Below are positions 9,676 through 19,147 of a stretch of 55,464 nt of DNA, piece by piece. A program made the position numbers and the translations under genes. The DNA lies in contig JAHDHW010000004.1 in NCBI GenBank assembly GCA_020631105.1, positions 36,340-91,803 on the forward strand, given 5' to 3'. Source of the DNA: Saprospiraceae bacterium. GTDB taxonomy: Bacteria; Bacteroidota; Bacteroidia; Chitinophagales; Saprospiraceae. The notes beneath the pieces were generated by a model, which ran no database searches, was not told the origin of the DNA, and saw nothing but the letters and a program-made list of their open reading frames with translations. Position 1 is the stretch's first letter. Each line of letters begins with the position of its first letter.

Positions 9676-10776
9676 TTACTTTTTTCCGATCAATTTTAGT
9701 ACTTCATCAGCGATTGTTTTTGCAGCATTTGGCTTAGCAAGTTGTAGGATATTATGCTCCAGTTTGCTGCGTTTCGCTGAATCAGATAAAATCTCCAGAG
9801 CCCTTGCAATCATACGTTCTTTCACTTCACTATCTTTCACTAATACTGCTGCTTCTTTATCTACTAGTGCCTGTGCATTTTTGGTCTGGTGATCTTCTGC
9901 AACATTCGGCGAAGGCACTAGGACTGTTGCTTTACCAACAATGCAAAGTTCAGAGATCGTAGAGGCCCCAGAGCGAGCAATAACAACATCGGCCATGGCG
10001 TAAGCCAGATCCATTCTATCGATAAAAGCACTGGCTTTTACATTTTGCAGCTGTGCACTTTCCGACGCTCCGAATGCTTCAATATATAATTTCCCACACT
10101 GCCAAAGCACCTGTACATCAGGGTTAGCTTTCAGCAATTCTAAAGAAGCTTGCATCCCTTCGTTTAAGCTTTTTGCCCCTAGGCTTCCACCAACGATTAC
10201 AATCGTTTGCTTTGTAGGGTCGAAACCAAAATGCGCTATTGCTTTTTGTCGATCCGCCAGCCCCTGGACAATATCTTTCCGAACTGGATTACCGGTCAAA
10301 ACAATTTTCTCCGAAGGAAAGTAACGCTCCATTCTATCATAAGCGACACAGATTGTATTCGCTTTTTTAGATAGCAATTTATTGGTTACTCCTGCATAAG
10401 AATTTTGCTCTTGTAATAAAGTCGGCACTCCTATCAGGTTAGAAATCTGCAAAACAGGCCCACTCGCAAAACCGCCGGTCCCTATTGCTGCATTTGGTTT
10501 AAAGCGTTTTACAATCCAGTAGGATTTCCATAAGCTCGCAAGCAATTTAAATGGGAACATTAAATTCCGTAATGTCAATTTTCTATGAAAGCCGCTGATC
10601 CACAATCCTTTGATCGGGTAACCGGCTTTCGGTACTTTTTCCATTTCAATTTTTCCATGAGCACCAACAAATAAAATATCAATTTCTGGCTCTCGCTTTT
10701 TTAATTCATCTGCAATGGCAATCGCCGGAAATACGTGCCCGCCTGTTCCTCCTCCTGATATAATTACTTTTGTCAT
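9676..10776 (-). CDS. murG: UDP-N-acetylglucosamine--N-acetylmuramyl-(pentapeptide) pyrophosphoryl-undecaprenol GlcNAc transferase MurG
   Basis: Transfers GlcNAc to lipid I to make lipid II on the inner face of the membrane. 366 residues, GT28 fold. The glycine loop GGGTGGHVFPA sits at residues 8-18. The second domain shows IVIVGGSLGAKSLNEG and the donor-binding segment ARSGASTISELCIVGK with VPSPNVAEDHQTKNA. The stop overlaps the ftsW start region by 4 bp, so the two are likely coupled. No oddities. Confidence 0.97.
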   Translation of the reverse strand: MTKVIISGGGTGGHVFPAIAIADELKKREPEIDILFVGAHGKIEMEKVPKAGYPIKGLWISGFHRKLTLRNLMFPFKLLASLWKSYWIVKRFKPNAAIGTGGFASGPVLQISNLIGVPTLLQEQNSYAGVTNKLLSKKANTICVAYDRMERYFPSEKIVLTGNPVRKDIVQGLADRQKAIAHFGFDPTKQTIVIVGGSLGAKSLNEGMQASLELLKANPDVQVLWQCGKLYIEAFGASESAQLQNVKASAFIDRMDLAYAMADVVIARSGASTISELCIVGKATVLVPSPNVAEDHQTKNAQALVDKEAAVLVKDSEVKERMIARALEILSDSAKRSKLEHNILQLAKPNAAKTIADEVLKLIGKK

Positions 10777-11906
10777 GTCGTCTTTTCAATATAACGGCTC
10801 ACACTTAGAACCATTCCAAAAGCAATACTCGAAAACACAATTGAGGTACCTCCCATACTCACCATCGGTAAGGTCAATCCGGTCACTGGTACCAGGTGCA
10901 CTGATACTGCAATATTTGCTAATGCCTGTAAGGTCACACTCAAGCCAAGCCCTAGTACCAACATAGCTCCAAAAGCTTTTGGGCTTCTTGTCACCACAGT
11001 TACACATCGAAAGAAAAACATCAAGTATAATCCAACGATAATAAAGCCACCAAACAATCCATACTCTTCACAAATGATGGAGTAGATAAAATCTGAAAAT
11101 GGTGCGGGTAAATAATTTCGCATCGCACTATTTCCTGGACCTGATCCAAAAAACTCTCCGTTAGCAATTGCAATTTTTGCATGCTGAATCTGATAACCCC
11201 CATCAGGGTCATTCATAAATTCTTGCAGTCTCGAAACCCAGGTTCCTGATCTAATAAAATCCGGAAAGAACTGCCCAAGGGCTACCAAAAAAGTAAAGAC
11301 TACGACTCCCAGAAATAAAAGGAGCAGAATATATTTAAAGGACACACGCCCCAAAAACATCATTAACACACAAGTCAAAAACAACATTATCGCTGTCGAT
11401 AAATCCGCAGGTGCAATCAATCCACAGATAATTAGTACGGGTACCAAAATCGGTAAAAAAGCACTATTAAAATCTTTGATATATTCCTGTTTCGAGGAAA
11501 TCGCCCTCGCCACATATACAATCAATGCGAGCTTTGCGATATCCGAAGTCTGAAACTTTATTCCGACAAAAGGAATCTCCAACCAACGTCTTGCCTCATT
11601 TACTTCTACTCCAAATGCAACCGTATAAATCAAAAGCGGTACAGAAATAATCAATAATACTGGTGCTGCTTTTGAATACTGTGTATAATGCATCAGATAG
11701 CATAAATAAGTCAGGACTAATCCCCCCACGATAAAGAATAAATGCTTTACCAGATAGGCTTCTGTATTTCCTTCTCTGTACTTGAATGCAATATGCCCGG
11801 TAGCACTATAAACCGCCAACACCGAAAAAATAGCCAATACAATCACTATCATCCAGATGGATCGATCTCCCTGCAACTCCGCATATATTCTATTTCCTAG
11901 CGACAT
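10773..11906 (-). CDS. ftsW: SEDS-family lipid II polymerase FtsW
   Basis: Septal peptidoglycan glycosyltransferase that works with the FtsI homologue of this cluster. 377 residues with about ten hydrophobic helices. Family marks: FKYREGNTEAYLVKH, the periplasmic loop with GPGNSAMRNYLPAPFSDFIYSIICEEYG (split here as GPGNSAMRNYLPAPFSDF and IYSIICEEYG), and the C-terminal VPVTGLTLPMVSMGGTS. It lies 76 bp after murD and overlaps murG by 4 bp. Confidence 0.96.
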   Translation of the reverse strand: MSLGNRIYAELQGDRSIWMIVIVLAIFSVLAVYSATGHIAFKYREGNTEAYLVKHLFFIVGGLVLTYLCYLMHYTQYSKAAPVLLIISVPLLIYTVAFGVEVNEARRWLEIPFVGIKFQTSDIAKLALIVYVARAISSKQEYIKDFNSAFLPILVPVLIICGLIAPADLSTAIMLFLTCVLMMFLGRVSFKYILLLLFLGVVVFTFLVALGQFFPDFIRSGTWVSRLQEFMNDPDGGYQIQHAKIAIANGEFFGSGPGNSAMRNYLPAPFSDFIYSIICEEYGLFGGFIIVGLYLMFFFRCVTVVTRSPKAFGAMLVLGLGLSVTLQALANIAVSVHLVPVTGLTLPMVSMGGTSIVFSSIAFGMVLSVSRYIEKTT

Positions 11907-11982
11907 AATTAAGACTATAAATTGTTATTCATTCAGTCATCTGCCTTTGATCAAAATGATCTATATGCCATGACCTATCGGT

Positions 11983-13299
11983 TTATTTTCTTTGGTTTAT
12001 TTGGTCAACAGCCCTTTTGAACTGTTCTCCGCGATCTATATAATTTTTAAACAAATCAAAACTTGCACATGCCGGAGATAATAAAACTACATCTCCCGAC
12101 TCGGCATATACTTTTGCTCTTTCGATTGCTTCGTCTACACTTTGAGTTTCTTCAATAATTTTTACAATTGGTGAAAAGGTCTCCAGTAGTTTTTCATTAT
12201 CAATTCCAAGGCAAATAACTGCCTTCACTTTATCTTCCACCAAAGTCATCACCGGACCATAATCATTTCCTTTATCTACTCCTCCTACAATCCAGATTAC
12301 TGGTTTAGTCATCGCATCAAGTGCATAGAAAACTGCATCTACATTGGTTGCCTTACTATCGTTGATATATTCTACCTCATCAACAGTAGCTACCGATTCC
12401 AAGCGATGCGGATCATTGACAAAATCATTTAATCCTCTTTGAATAGACTCCGCATCTGCATTTAAAAGTTCTGCTACTTTAATCGCACAAGTTGCATTGA
12501 AATAATTATGCTTTCCTTTTAAACTACTTTTGCTTAAGTCATACTCATGTTGATCTGTTTTTATGATTCGCTGATCACTATCGTCCGCTGAACCACCTAC
12601 CGGAAGTCGCTTCGCATTCACATCTTCAGATTCCAAAAACTGCTCAATATTTTGATCAGCAGAATTGTAGATAAAAAAATCTTCAGCTCGCTGATTCATT
12701 GCAATTCGGAATTTCGAAGCGATGTAATTTTCCATTTTATATTCATACCGATCGAGATGATCTGGGGTAATGTTTAACAAAATGGAAATGTAAGGTCGAA
12801 AATCCACTACACCATCGAGTTGAAAACTACTTAACTCCAGGACATAAATTTCATGATGTCTTTCGGTTAACAAGCGTGCAAAACTATAACCAACGTTCCC
12901 ACCTATTGCTACATCTTTACCTGCAGTTTTCAAAAGGTGATAGGTCAGGTTGGTTGTTGTAGTCTTACCATTACTTCCTGTAATTCCTACGATCTTTGCA
13001 TGAGTATATTTACTCGCAAATTCAATTTCAGAAATAACCGGAATCCCAGCAGCCAGTAATTTTTGGATTAAATCTACTTTATCCGGAATGCCTGGACTCT
13101 TAATGATTTCTGAAGCTTCGAAGATCTTTTTCTCCGAGTGTTGCCCTTCTTCAAAGGCTATTTTATTTTCTATTAATTCAGCTTTGTAATTTTCTTTGAT
13201 CGCCCCGCGATCCGAAACAAAAACTTCAAAGCCTTGTTGTTTTGCCAAAAGTGCCGCTCCTACTCCACTCTCTCCAGCTCCTAATACGACGATCTTCAT
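11983..13299 (-). CDS. murD: UDP-N-acetylmuramoylalanine--D-glutamate ligase MurD
   Basis: Adds D-glutamate to UDP-MurNAc-L-Ala. 438 residues. N-terminal UDP-binding domain begins VVLGAGESGVGAA. The ATP P-loop GSNGKTTT is at 108-115. The central domain has LELSSFQLD and NITPDHLDRY, and the C-terminal domain has YINDSKATNVDAVFYAL and VLLSPACASFDLF. The gene is 3 bp downstream of mraY, so both are surely co-translated. Confidence 0.97.
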   Translation of the reverse strand: MKIVVLGAGESGVGAALLAKQQGFEVFVSDRGAIKENYKAELIENKIAFEEGQHSEKKIFEASEIIKSPGIPDKVDLIQKLLAAGIPVISEIEFASKYTHAKIVGITGSNGKTTTTNLTYHLLKTAGKDVAIGGNVGYSFARLLTERHHEIYVLELSSFQLDGVVDFRPYISILLNITPDHLDRYEYKMENYIASKFRIAMNQRAEDFFIYNSADQNIEQFLESEDVNAKRLPVGGSADDSDQRIIKTDQHEYDLSKSSLKGKHNYFNATCAIKVAELLNADAESIQRGLNDFVNDPHRLESVATVDEVEYINDSKATNVDAVFYALDAMTKPVIWIVGGVDKGNDYGPVMTLVEDKVKAVICLGIDNEKLLETFSPIVKIIEETQSVDEAIERAKVYAESGDVVLLSPACASFDLFKNYIDRGEQFKRAVDQINQRK

Positions 13300-13302
13300 T
13301 GC

Positions 13303-14559
13303 TTATCTAATTTTCAAAGTAATGACAGTTAGTACCGCCAATAAAATTCCGACAATCCAAAACCGTGTTACAATCTTTGACTCATGCATTCCCTTCTTCT
13401 GATAATGGTGATGCAATGGCGACATCAAAAACACACGCCGGCCTTCTCCATACTTTTTCCTGGTGTATTTGAAATAACTTACCTGAATCATTACGGATAG
13501 GTTTTCTACCAGAAAGATTCCGCAAAGAATTGGAATCAATAATTCCTTACGAATTAAAACCGCCATTGATGCAATTACTCCTCCGATCATTAGACTTCCT
13601 GTATCTCCCATAAATATCTGAGCGGGATAGGAATTATACCAAAGGAAGCCAATACATGCCCCTACAAAGCAAGCTGCATAAATTACTAATTCATCTGCTT
13701 CGGGTAAAAACATAATTTTCAAATAATCGGCGGCAATGGCATTTGAACTTACGTAAGCCAATGCTCCAAGAGCCGCACCTATTATTGCACTTGTACCGGT
13801 CGCCAGGCCATCAATCCCATCGGTCAGATTCGCCCCATTAGAGACGGCTGTTACAATTATGATCACTACCGGTACAAAAACGATCCAGGCGAATTGCTGC
13901 CAGTTATCTCCGAAAAACGGAAGGATACGTCCATAGTCCAGTTTATTATCTTTAAAGAAAGGGACATTCGTTAATGTCGTTTTTCCGTAATACATCAATA
14001 CTCTTTCGTTTCCTACGTTGATGTAATCTTTCTTAATAATATTCTCTTCGCTCAGGCCTCTTTTATCCCATTCTCCTGGAGTCATCCTAACGACCATCTG
14101 ATCACTGAATAACATCGTCAATGCGACGATAAGTCCTAAGCCTACCTGGCCAAGTACTTTAAATTTGCCACTTAGACCTTTCTTATCTTTCCGGAATACT
14201 TTTATATAATCATCCGCAAATCCTACCATCCCCATCCAGGTTGTCGCAACCAGCATCAGAATGATATAATCATTAGTCAGATTGCACATGAGCATACAAG
14301 GGATGAAGATTGACATAAAGATGATGATACCTCCCATTGTCGGCGTTCCTTCTTTTTCCTTTTGCCCGGCAAGACCCAAGTCACGTACCGTTTCTCCTAC
14401 TTGTAAGCGTTTTAGGTAATCGATGATCTTTCCACCAAATACCATTGAAATCAATAGCGAGATAATAATAGCAATGCCCGCACGGAAGCTCAGGTATTGA
14501 TAAAGGCCTGCGCCTGAATATCCCAACTCATCCAAATATTTAAAAAGGTCGTAGAGCAT
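13303..14559 (-). CDS. mraY: Phospho-N-acetylmuramoyl-pentapeptide transferase MraY
   Basis: Integral membrane enzyme that moves phospho-MurNAc-pentapeptide to undecaprenyl phosphate, giving lipid I. 418 residues, longer than the ~360 of proteobacterial enzymes. The extra part is a loop of about 60 residues near 165-230 ([20 protein letters not shown] onward), which I know from Bacteroidetes homologues. Catalytic motifs: [31 protein letters not shown] and [12 protein letters not shown]. About ten transmembrane helices. Its start follows an unusual 335-nt spacer after murE. Confidence 0.96.
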   Translation of the reverse strand: MLYDLFKYLDELGYSGAGLYQYLSFRAGIAIIISLLISMVFGGKIIDYLKRLQVGETVRDLGLAGQKEKEGTPTMGGIIIFMSIFIPCMLMCNLTNDYIILMLVATTWMGMVGFADDYIKVFRKDKKGLSGKFKVLGQVGLGLIVALTMLFSDQMVVRMTPGEWDKRGLSEENIIKKDYINVGNERVLMYYGKTTLTNVPFFKDNKLDYGRILPFFGDNWQQFAWIVFVPVVIIIVTAVSNGANLTDGIDGLATGTSAIIGAALGALAYVSSNAIAADYLKIMFLPEADELVIYAACFVGACIGFLWYNSYPAQIFMGDTGSLMIGGVIASMAVLIRKELLIPILCGIFLVENLSVMIQVSYFKYTRKKYGEGRRVFLMSPLHHHYQKKGMHESKIVTRFWIVGILLAVLTVITLKIR

Positions 14560-14756
14560 TTTGGTCTCGCTGTCTTTTGTTAGTTCTGTTTGTTAGCCAT
14601 GTGCATGCAAAGTCTTTTGCATCACAAATGGTTAATGTATTTGGCAGGCAGTTTTCTCACAGTTGCCTGGTTTTTTATTTATTCAAGTTTAAAACTTGCT
14701 CATTTTTTACTTTCCGTTTGGCCTTTTTTACTAGGCGAAACTTCAAAAAATTAAAG

Positions 14757-14806
14757 TTAACAGCAGCAGCCAATTCTAGATTCGCTGCTTGCTGTTAATC
14801 GAATCT
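14757..14806 (-). repeat. Two mutually exclusive hairpins in the murE-mraY spacer
   Basis: TTAACAGC (14757-14764) can pair with GCTGTTAA (14791-14798), extended inward by a GCAGC/GCTGC match with a one-base bulge. AGATTCG (14778-14784) can pair with CGAATCT (14800-14806). The second stem uses a base run inside the first stem's loop plus one outside it, so the two cannot form together except as a pseudoknot. The function is unknown; it is the shape of an attenuator or processing site. Confidence 0.5.
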
Positions 14807-14837
14807 GAGAATGATAATAGTTCGTGGTCACTGTATT

Positions 14838-14872
14838 CGAGGTTGGTTTTAGAGATTCTAAAACCAACCTCG
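14838..14872 (-). repeat. Perfect 16-bp inverted repeat just after murE
   Basis: Arms of 16 nt (CGAGGTTGGTTTTAGA and its exact complement) flank a 3-nt loop, 22 nt after the murE stop. No U-run follows on the minus strand, so it is not a standard terminator. It may be an mRNA-stabilising stem or an RNase III-type processing site between murE and mraY. Confidence 0.7.
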
Positions 14873-14894
14873 CCAGAAATCATTCTTAGTCCGT

Positions 14895-16349
14895 TTATGT
14901 CAATTGTTCCAACAACACTTTCTTGTCGTCGAATGGGTGTTTAACCCCTTTTATTTCCTGGTATTTCTCGTGGCCTTTACCGGCAACAAGAATAATGTCT
15001 CCTTCCTGAGCTAATCGACATGCTGTCTTAATCGCTTGTAATCTATTAGTGATTGAGAGTACTTTTTGCTTCGCATAAACTGGTACCCCTACCTCCATTT
15101 CCTGGATAATCACATCCGGATCTTCGGATCTGGGATTATCAGAGGTTAGGATTACCTGCGAACTATACTCACAAGCTTTAGCCGCCATCAAGGGACGTTT
15201 GGTTTTATCGCGGTCTCCTCCGGCTCCTACAACCGTTATAACCTGCTCTTTTCCTTTCTTTAAAGCTTCGATCGTTTTCAAAACTTTTTCTAAAGCATCA
15301 GGTGTATGCGCATAATCTACGATTGCAATAATTTTCCGTTTGGGTTCAACGATATAATCAAAGCGTCCTTCAGCCGATTTTAATTCGGAAAGTGCCGTAA
15401 GCAATTCTATTTTTTCGGCGTCCAATAATCTACCTACCGCATAAACCGCTAATAAATTATAAGCATTGAACTCCCCTATCAAGCGACTAAAGAAATCTTC
15501 ACCATCCAATTCTAGTTGTAAGCCGGTCAGGCTATTTTCAACCACTTTGGCGCGGAAGTCCGTAATCGTCTGAAGACTATAACGATAAATTTTTGCTTTA
15601 GTATTTTGCACCATTACATTCCCTCTTCGGTCATCCACATTGGTCAATGCAAATGCGGTTTTATCCAGATCATCAAAAAATCGCTTCTTAGCATTAATGT
15701 ATGCTTTGAAGGTTTTGTGATAATCCAGGTGATCATGCGTGATATTTGTAAATACGGCTCCCCGAAAGTGAAGTCCTGCAATCCTTCTTTGGTCAATTGC
15801 ATGAGAACTTACTTCCATGAACACATATTCACATCCCGCATCTTTCATGTCCGCTAGTAAAGCATTGAGCGATACCGCATCCGGAGTGGTAAAAGACGAT
15901 GGTAATACCTTTTGTCCAATTCGATTTTCAACAGTTGATAACAGGCCAACTTTATAGCCCATCTTTGTAAACAACTGATGCAATAATGTAGCGGTGGTTG
16001 TCTTACCATTCGTTCCGGTAATGCCGACCAATTGAATATCCTGAGAAGGATGCTCATAAAAATTAGCGGCGATTTGCCCTAGTGCTTCTGCACTGTCAGC
16101 AACTCGAATGTAAGTAACAGAAGGGGTAATTTCGGTGGGTAGTGTTTCACAGATAATTACCTTAGCACCTGCTGCAATTGCGCTATCAATATAGCGATGA
16201 CCATCGGTGTGTACGCCATTTACGGCTACGAAGCAGCCTCCTACTTCTACCTTTCGGCTATCGAATTCGATCTGTTGAACAGATTGAGTAAGATCACCGA
16301 TGGTCTCGCTTATTGACAGGTCAGTTAGTATGTTTTCCAGAGACTTCAA
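14895..16349 (-). CDS. murE: UDP-N-acetylmuramoyl-L-alanyl-D-glutamate--2,6-diaminopimelate ligase MurE
   Basis: Adds the third stem residue. 484 residues. The ATP P-loop GTNGKTTT lies at about 112-119, the central domain shows SSHAIDQRRIAG and NITHDHLDYHKTF, and the C-terminal domain has VDYAHTPDALEK. The substrate motif is DNPR (TSDNPRSEDPD), the hallmark of meso-diaminopimelate-adding rather than lysine-adding enzymes, so the cell should have DAP-type peptidoglycan. It is 162 bp downstream of ftsI, and 335 bp separate it from mraY. Confidence 0.97.
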   Translation of the reverse strand: MKSLENILTDLSISETIGDLTQSVQQIEFDSRKVEVGGCFVAVNGVHTDGHRYIDSAIAAGAKVIICETLPTEITPSVTYIRVADSAEALGQIAANFYEHPSQDIQLVGITGTNGKTTTATLLHQLFTKMGYKVGLLSTVENRIGQKVLPSSFTTPDAVSLNALLADMKDAGCEYVFMEVSSHAIDQRRIAGLHFRGAVFTNITHDHLDYHKTFKAYINAKKRFFDDLDKTAFALTNVDDRRGNVMVQNTKAKIYRYSLQTITDFRAKVVENSLTGLQLELDGEDFFSRLIGEFNAYNLLAVYAVGRLLDAEKIELLTALSELKSAEGRFDYIVEPKRKIIAIVDYAHTPDALEKVLKTIEALKKGKEQVITVVGAGGDRDKTKRPLMAAKACEYSSQVILTSDNPRSEDPDVIIQEMEVGVPVYAKQKVLSITNRLQAIKTACRLAQEGDIILVAGKGHEKYQEIKGVKHPFDDKKVLLEQLT

Positions 16350-16511
16350 AATAGTGTTTCAGTAGTGTAAAGGGTCATTGCCGACGAGAAAACAATTTGG
16401 AATATTTACTAAATTATTTTCTATCGGCATTTTAAAAAATGTGTTTCATAATGCGAGGAGAACTACTACTTCCTCTTTTTTAGTGTTTCAAAGTATGAGG
16501 AGTTACCTCAT

Positions 16512-18641
16512 TTAATTCAGTGTCAATCTAATCGTTTGCCCTTTTAAAGGTGTCCCTGGAATAATTGATTGTTTCCTTACTCTGCCAGACCCGCTGACGA
16601 CGACTTTTAGCTCCCGGTTTTCTAGGATATACATAGCATCCCGGAGGCCCATACCGACGACATTGGGAACAACATCATCACTGATGCTGCGATTCAGTAT
16701 ACTCAGCGTATCTGTTTCGGCTCTAATAATTGCCCATTCAGATTCCGCTTCGTTTTCGTATGTCAAATCGAGGTAATTCAATACCTCAACAATATCTTCT
16801 TGTTGACCAGCATCAAAATCTGGTAATTTATTTTTTGCTAATACTGGTCGGCGATAATTATTAATGGCTTTATGCAACTCGTGTCGACTAGCAAAAGCCT
16901 TGTCTGCAATTTCTCTGAATATTGGTCCGGCTACTTCTCCTCCGTAAATTCCGTTTTGCTTTGGTTCTGTTACCACTACAATACAGGAGTAAACCGGATT
17001 TTCTGCCGGAAAATATCCTGCGAAGGAAGCCTGGTATTTAATATTCGCTTTTGCTCTAAACTTTCGATAATCAATTTGAGCGGTTCCGGTTTTACCGGCG
17101 AATTTGTATTCGTTTGTTTTTAGTTTATTTGCGGTTCCGGTTTCAACAACGCCCTCAAGTAATTGCTGCACTTTAAGGATTGTTTGTTCGGAAGCTATTT
17201 TTCGTTTAATGACTTTCGGTTTAAAAGTTTTTACGGTTTGGTCAAAGCTTCGGACCTCCGTAACCAGGTATGGCTTCATCATTCTTCCGCCATTAGCTAC
17301 TGCATTATATAAAGTCAGTAATTGTAAGGGGGTAATTCGTACCTCATAACCAATTGACATCCAAGGCAATGAAATACCTGACCAATCATCATCTTTACTA
17401 TAAGGTGTCTTGATATATGGTGCCGCTTCTCCATGAATCTCAATATTGGTCGGTAGATGCAGGTTGAAATCTTTAAGTCGTTCGACATATTTTTCATCTC
17501 CTCCTTTCTGATCACCGTAATATTTTTGGACCAGTTTACCCATGCCTACATTCGAAGAGATTTCGAATGCCCGTCGAATAGAAATAGTATCACTTTGGAA
17601 ACTTTCCGGAGAACTGTCCAGCATTTCTTCCTCATAGAAAGTGTATTTTCCTTTTTCGATATCTATGCTATCATCCAGATCAACATAATCATCCTCCAAT
17701 AATGCCATCATGGTCGCTAGTTTGTAAGTAGACCCTGGCTCAGTGGAAGCTCCGACAGCATAATTATAGATTTCAAAATATCCATCATTTTCGGTTTTCC
17801 CCAGGTTGGCAATCGCTTTAATTTTTCCGGTTTTCACCTCCATTAAAACTGCGGTTCCATGTTTGGCCTGATGATATTTTAAGCCTCTCAATAAAGCATC
17901 ATGAGTTATATCCTGTAAGTTGATATCAATTGAAGTGACGATATCGTCTCCTCTTTTAGGCTCAATCGCAGTAAGATCTTCAACAGGAATGTAAGTGTTA
18001 CTTGGTGCTCTGAACATTAATTTTTTACCGTCAGCTCCCCGAAGGATTTTATCATAGTATCCTTCTAACCCAACGGGTAAGTGTCCATCCCGCACATAAC
18101 CCACGGTCCGGTAAGCCAACTCTTTAAAGGGGCGTTCTCGTTTAGGATTAGGTCGCACAATAAATCCACCTCGCATCTGTCCACGGTTGAACAATGGAAA
18201 TCGGCTCATCATTTCCTTTTCGATATAAGTTGCATTCCTTTTAATCAAGTAATTGCGCTCTTTTTCCGCTCTTGCTCTTTCGAGCTCTTCCCGCATTCCA
18301 CCCGGTGTATAGGCATTATTAACATACCGGGCCAACATCACAGATAAGGAATCAATATTATTGTTCCAGTCTTCGGGATTCATCGCCGTAGAGTTAGGAT
18401 CAAATCGTATTTCAAAGAACGGTAGCGAAGTTGCCAGCAAACTGCCATCTTCAGTAAGTATATTTCCACGTTCGGCTTCGATCACAATCGAATCGACGTA
18501 TAAACTTTCGCCAATGGTTCGCCATTTTTCACCTTGACGAACACTAATGTTAATCGTTTGCGCAAATAACAACACCCCGAAGAGGATCACCCCTACCAGC
18601 ACCACGTATACCCTAATCAGTACTTCATTCTTAATATCCAT
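16512..18641 (-). CDS. ftsI: Penicillin-binding protein FtsI (PBP3-like transpeptidase with PASTA domain)
   Basis: Septal D,D-transpeptidase partner of FtsW. 709 residues. One N-terminal membrane anchor (about 9-28), a dimerisation domain (VIEAERGNILTEDGSLLA), and a transpeptidase domain with S304-TYK (SxxK), S362-SN and K517-TGT. A single PASTA domain covers about 655-709 (VVPNVVGMGLRDAMYILE). PASTA-bearing FtsI is usual in Bacteroidetes dcw clusters. The stop is followed at once by a small stem (ATGAGG/CCTCAT, 16495-16511) without a U-run. It lies 23 bp from the ftsL-like gene. Confidence 0.95.
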   Translation of the reverse strand: MDIKNEVLIRVYVVLVGVILFGVLLFAQTINISVRQGEKWRTIGESLYVDSIVIEAERGNILTEDGSLLATSLPFFEIRFDPNSTAMNPEDWNNNIDSLSVMLARYVNNAYTPGGMREELERARAEKERNYLIKRNATYIEKEMMSRFPLFNRGQMRGGFIVRPNPKRERPFKELAYRTVGYVRDGHLPVGLEGYYDKILRGADGKKLMFRAPSNTYIPVEDLTAIEPKRGDDIVTSIDINLQDITHDALLRGLKYHQAKHGTAVLMEVKTGKIKAIANLGKTENDGYFEIYNYAVGASTEPGSTYKLATMMALLEDDYVDLDDSIDIEKGKYTFYEEEMLDSSPESFQSDTISIRRAFEISSNVGMGKLVQKYYGDQKGGDEKYVERLKDFNLHLPTNIEIHGEAAPYIKTPYSKDDDWSGISLPWMSIGYEVRITPLQLLTLYNAVANGGRMMKPYLVTEVRSFDQTVKTFKPKVIKRKIASEQTILKVQQLLEGVVETGTANKLKTNEYKFAGKTGTAQIDYRKFRAKANIKYQASFAGYFPAENPVYSCIVVVTEPKQNGIYGGEVAGPIFREIADKAFASRHELHKAINNYRRPVLAKNKLPDFDAGQQEDIVEVLNYLDLTYENEAESEWAIIRAETDTLSILNRSISDDVVPNVVGMGLRDAMYILENRELKVVVSGSGRVRKQSIIPGTPLKGQTIRLTLN

Positions 18642-18664
18642 ACCGGCTGCTGTTGTCTACGAAT

Positions 18665-18988
18665 TTATTGTTCGCTTTTGACAATAATTTTATTTGGTTT
18701 TTTACGGCTACCTCGTAGTCCCTCATCTTTTAGAGCCTTGACTACTTCGGAGCGTTTTGTTTCATACATTGATTCGGATTTTAGCGACATATACTTCCAT
18801 CGTAGCTGACGCAATTCCGATTGAGTTTTTTGAATCTCGCGAACCTTCTTTTCTGCATAAAGAGCATTCGCGATATATATCATAGCGAGAAAACTGACAA
18901 AAAATACAAAAGGAAAATTCTTAAGGATCAGCTCTGCTGTCAGACTCCCTAATGCGGTATAATCCCTTATTGTCTTTTTCTTCGCCAT
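18665..18988 (-). CDS. ftsL: FtsL-like divisome protein
   Basis: Small bitopic protein of 107 residues. A basic cytoplasmic N-terminus leads into one transmembrane helix (about 24-42, NFPFVFFVSFLAMIYIANAL) and a periplasmic coiled coil (KKVREIQKTQSELRQLRWKY) that resembles FtsL/DivIC. Sequence identity in this family is low; the call rests on length, topology and position between rsmH and ftsI, where FtsL always sits. Confidence 0.85.
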   Translation of the reverse strand: MAKKKTIRDYTALGSLTAELILKNFPFVFFVSFLAMIYIANALYAEKKVREIQKTQSELRQLRWKYMSLKSESMYETKRSEVVKALKDEGLRGSRKKPNKIIVKSEQ

Positions 18989-19021
18989 GGGCTTTTTAAT
19001 AATTATTCTATGAGCTCGCCT

Positions 19022-19098
19022 GCCTACGGCAAGCTACGTCGCTGATTAGCCAGAGCAATAATACTTTGACTTATCTCTGGGAGGTAAACTAAGTCAAA
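19022..19098. repeat. REP-like palindrome and 9-bp inverted repeat in the rsmH-ftsL gap
   Basis: The 159-bp gap holds a palindrome with core GCCTACGGC (19022-19030), the word CGCTGATTAGCC (19040-19051), and a perfect inverted repeat TTTGACTTA (19065-19073) / TAAGTCAAA (19090-19098). An overlapping GAGGT/ACCTC pair (19081-19085 and 19098-19102) offers an alternative fold. The first two words recur near the ars genes 34 kb away, which suggests a dispersed repeat family. Confidence 0.5.
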
Positions 19099-19147
19099 CC
19101 TCATATATCAGTATTGACAAAACTCACATCTTTTACAGCCTTCTTCT

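Noticed and set aside
10786-11212. Minus-strand frames of 73 and 63 codons inside ftsW
   Set aside because: Out-of-frame shadows of the FtsW coding sequence.
14641-14678. Plus-strand terminator-like hairpin CAGGCA...TGCCTG followed by T-run
   Set aside because: No plus-strand gene lies upstream; on the transcribed minus strand the A-run precedes the stem.
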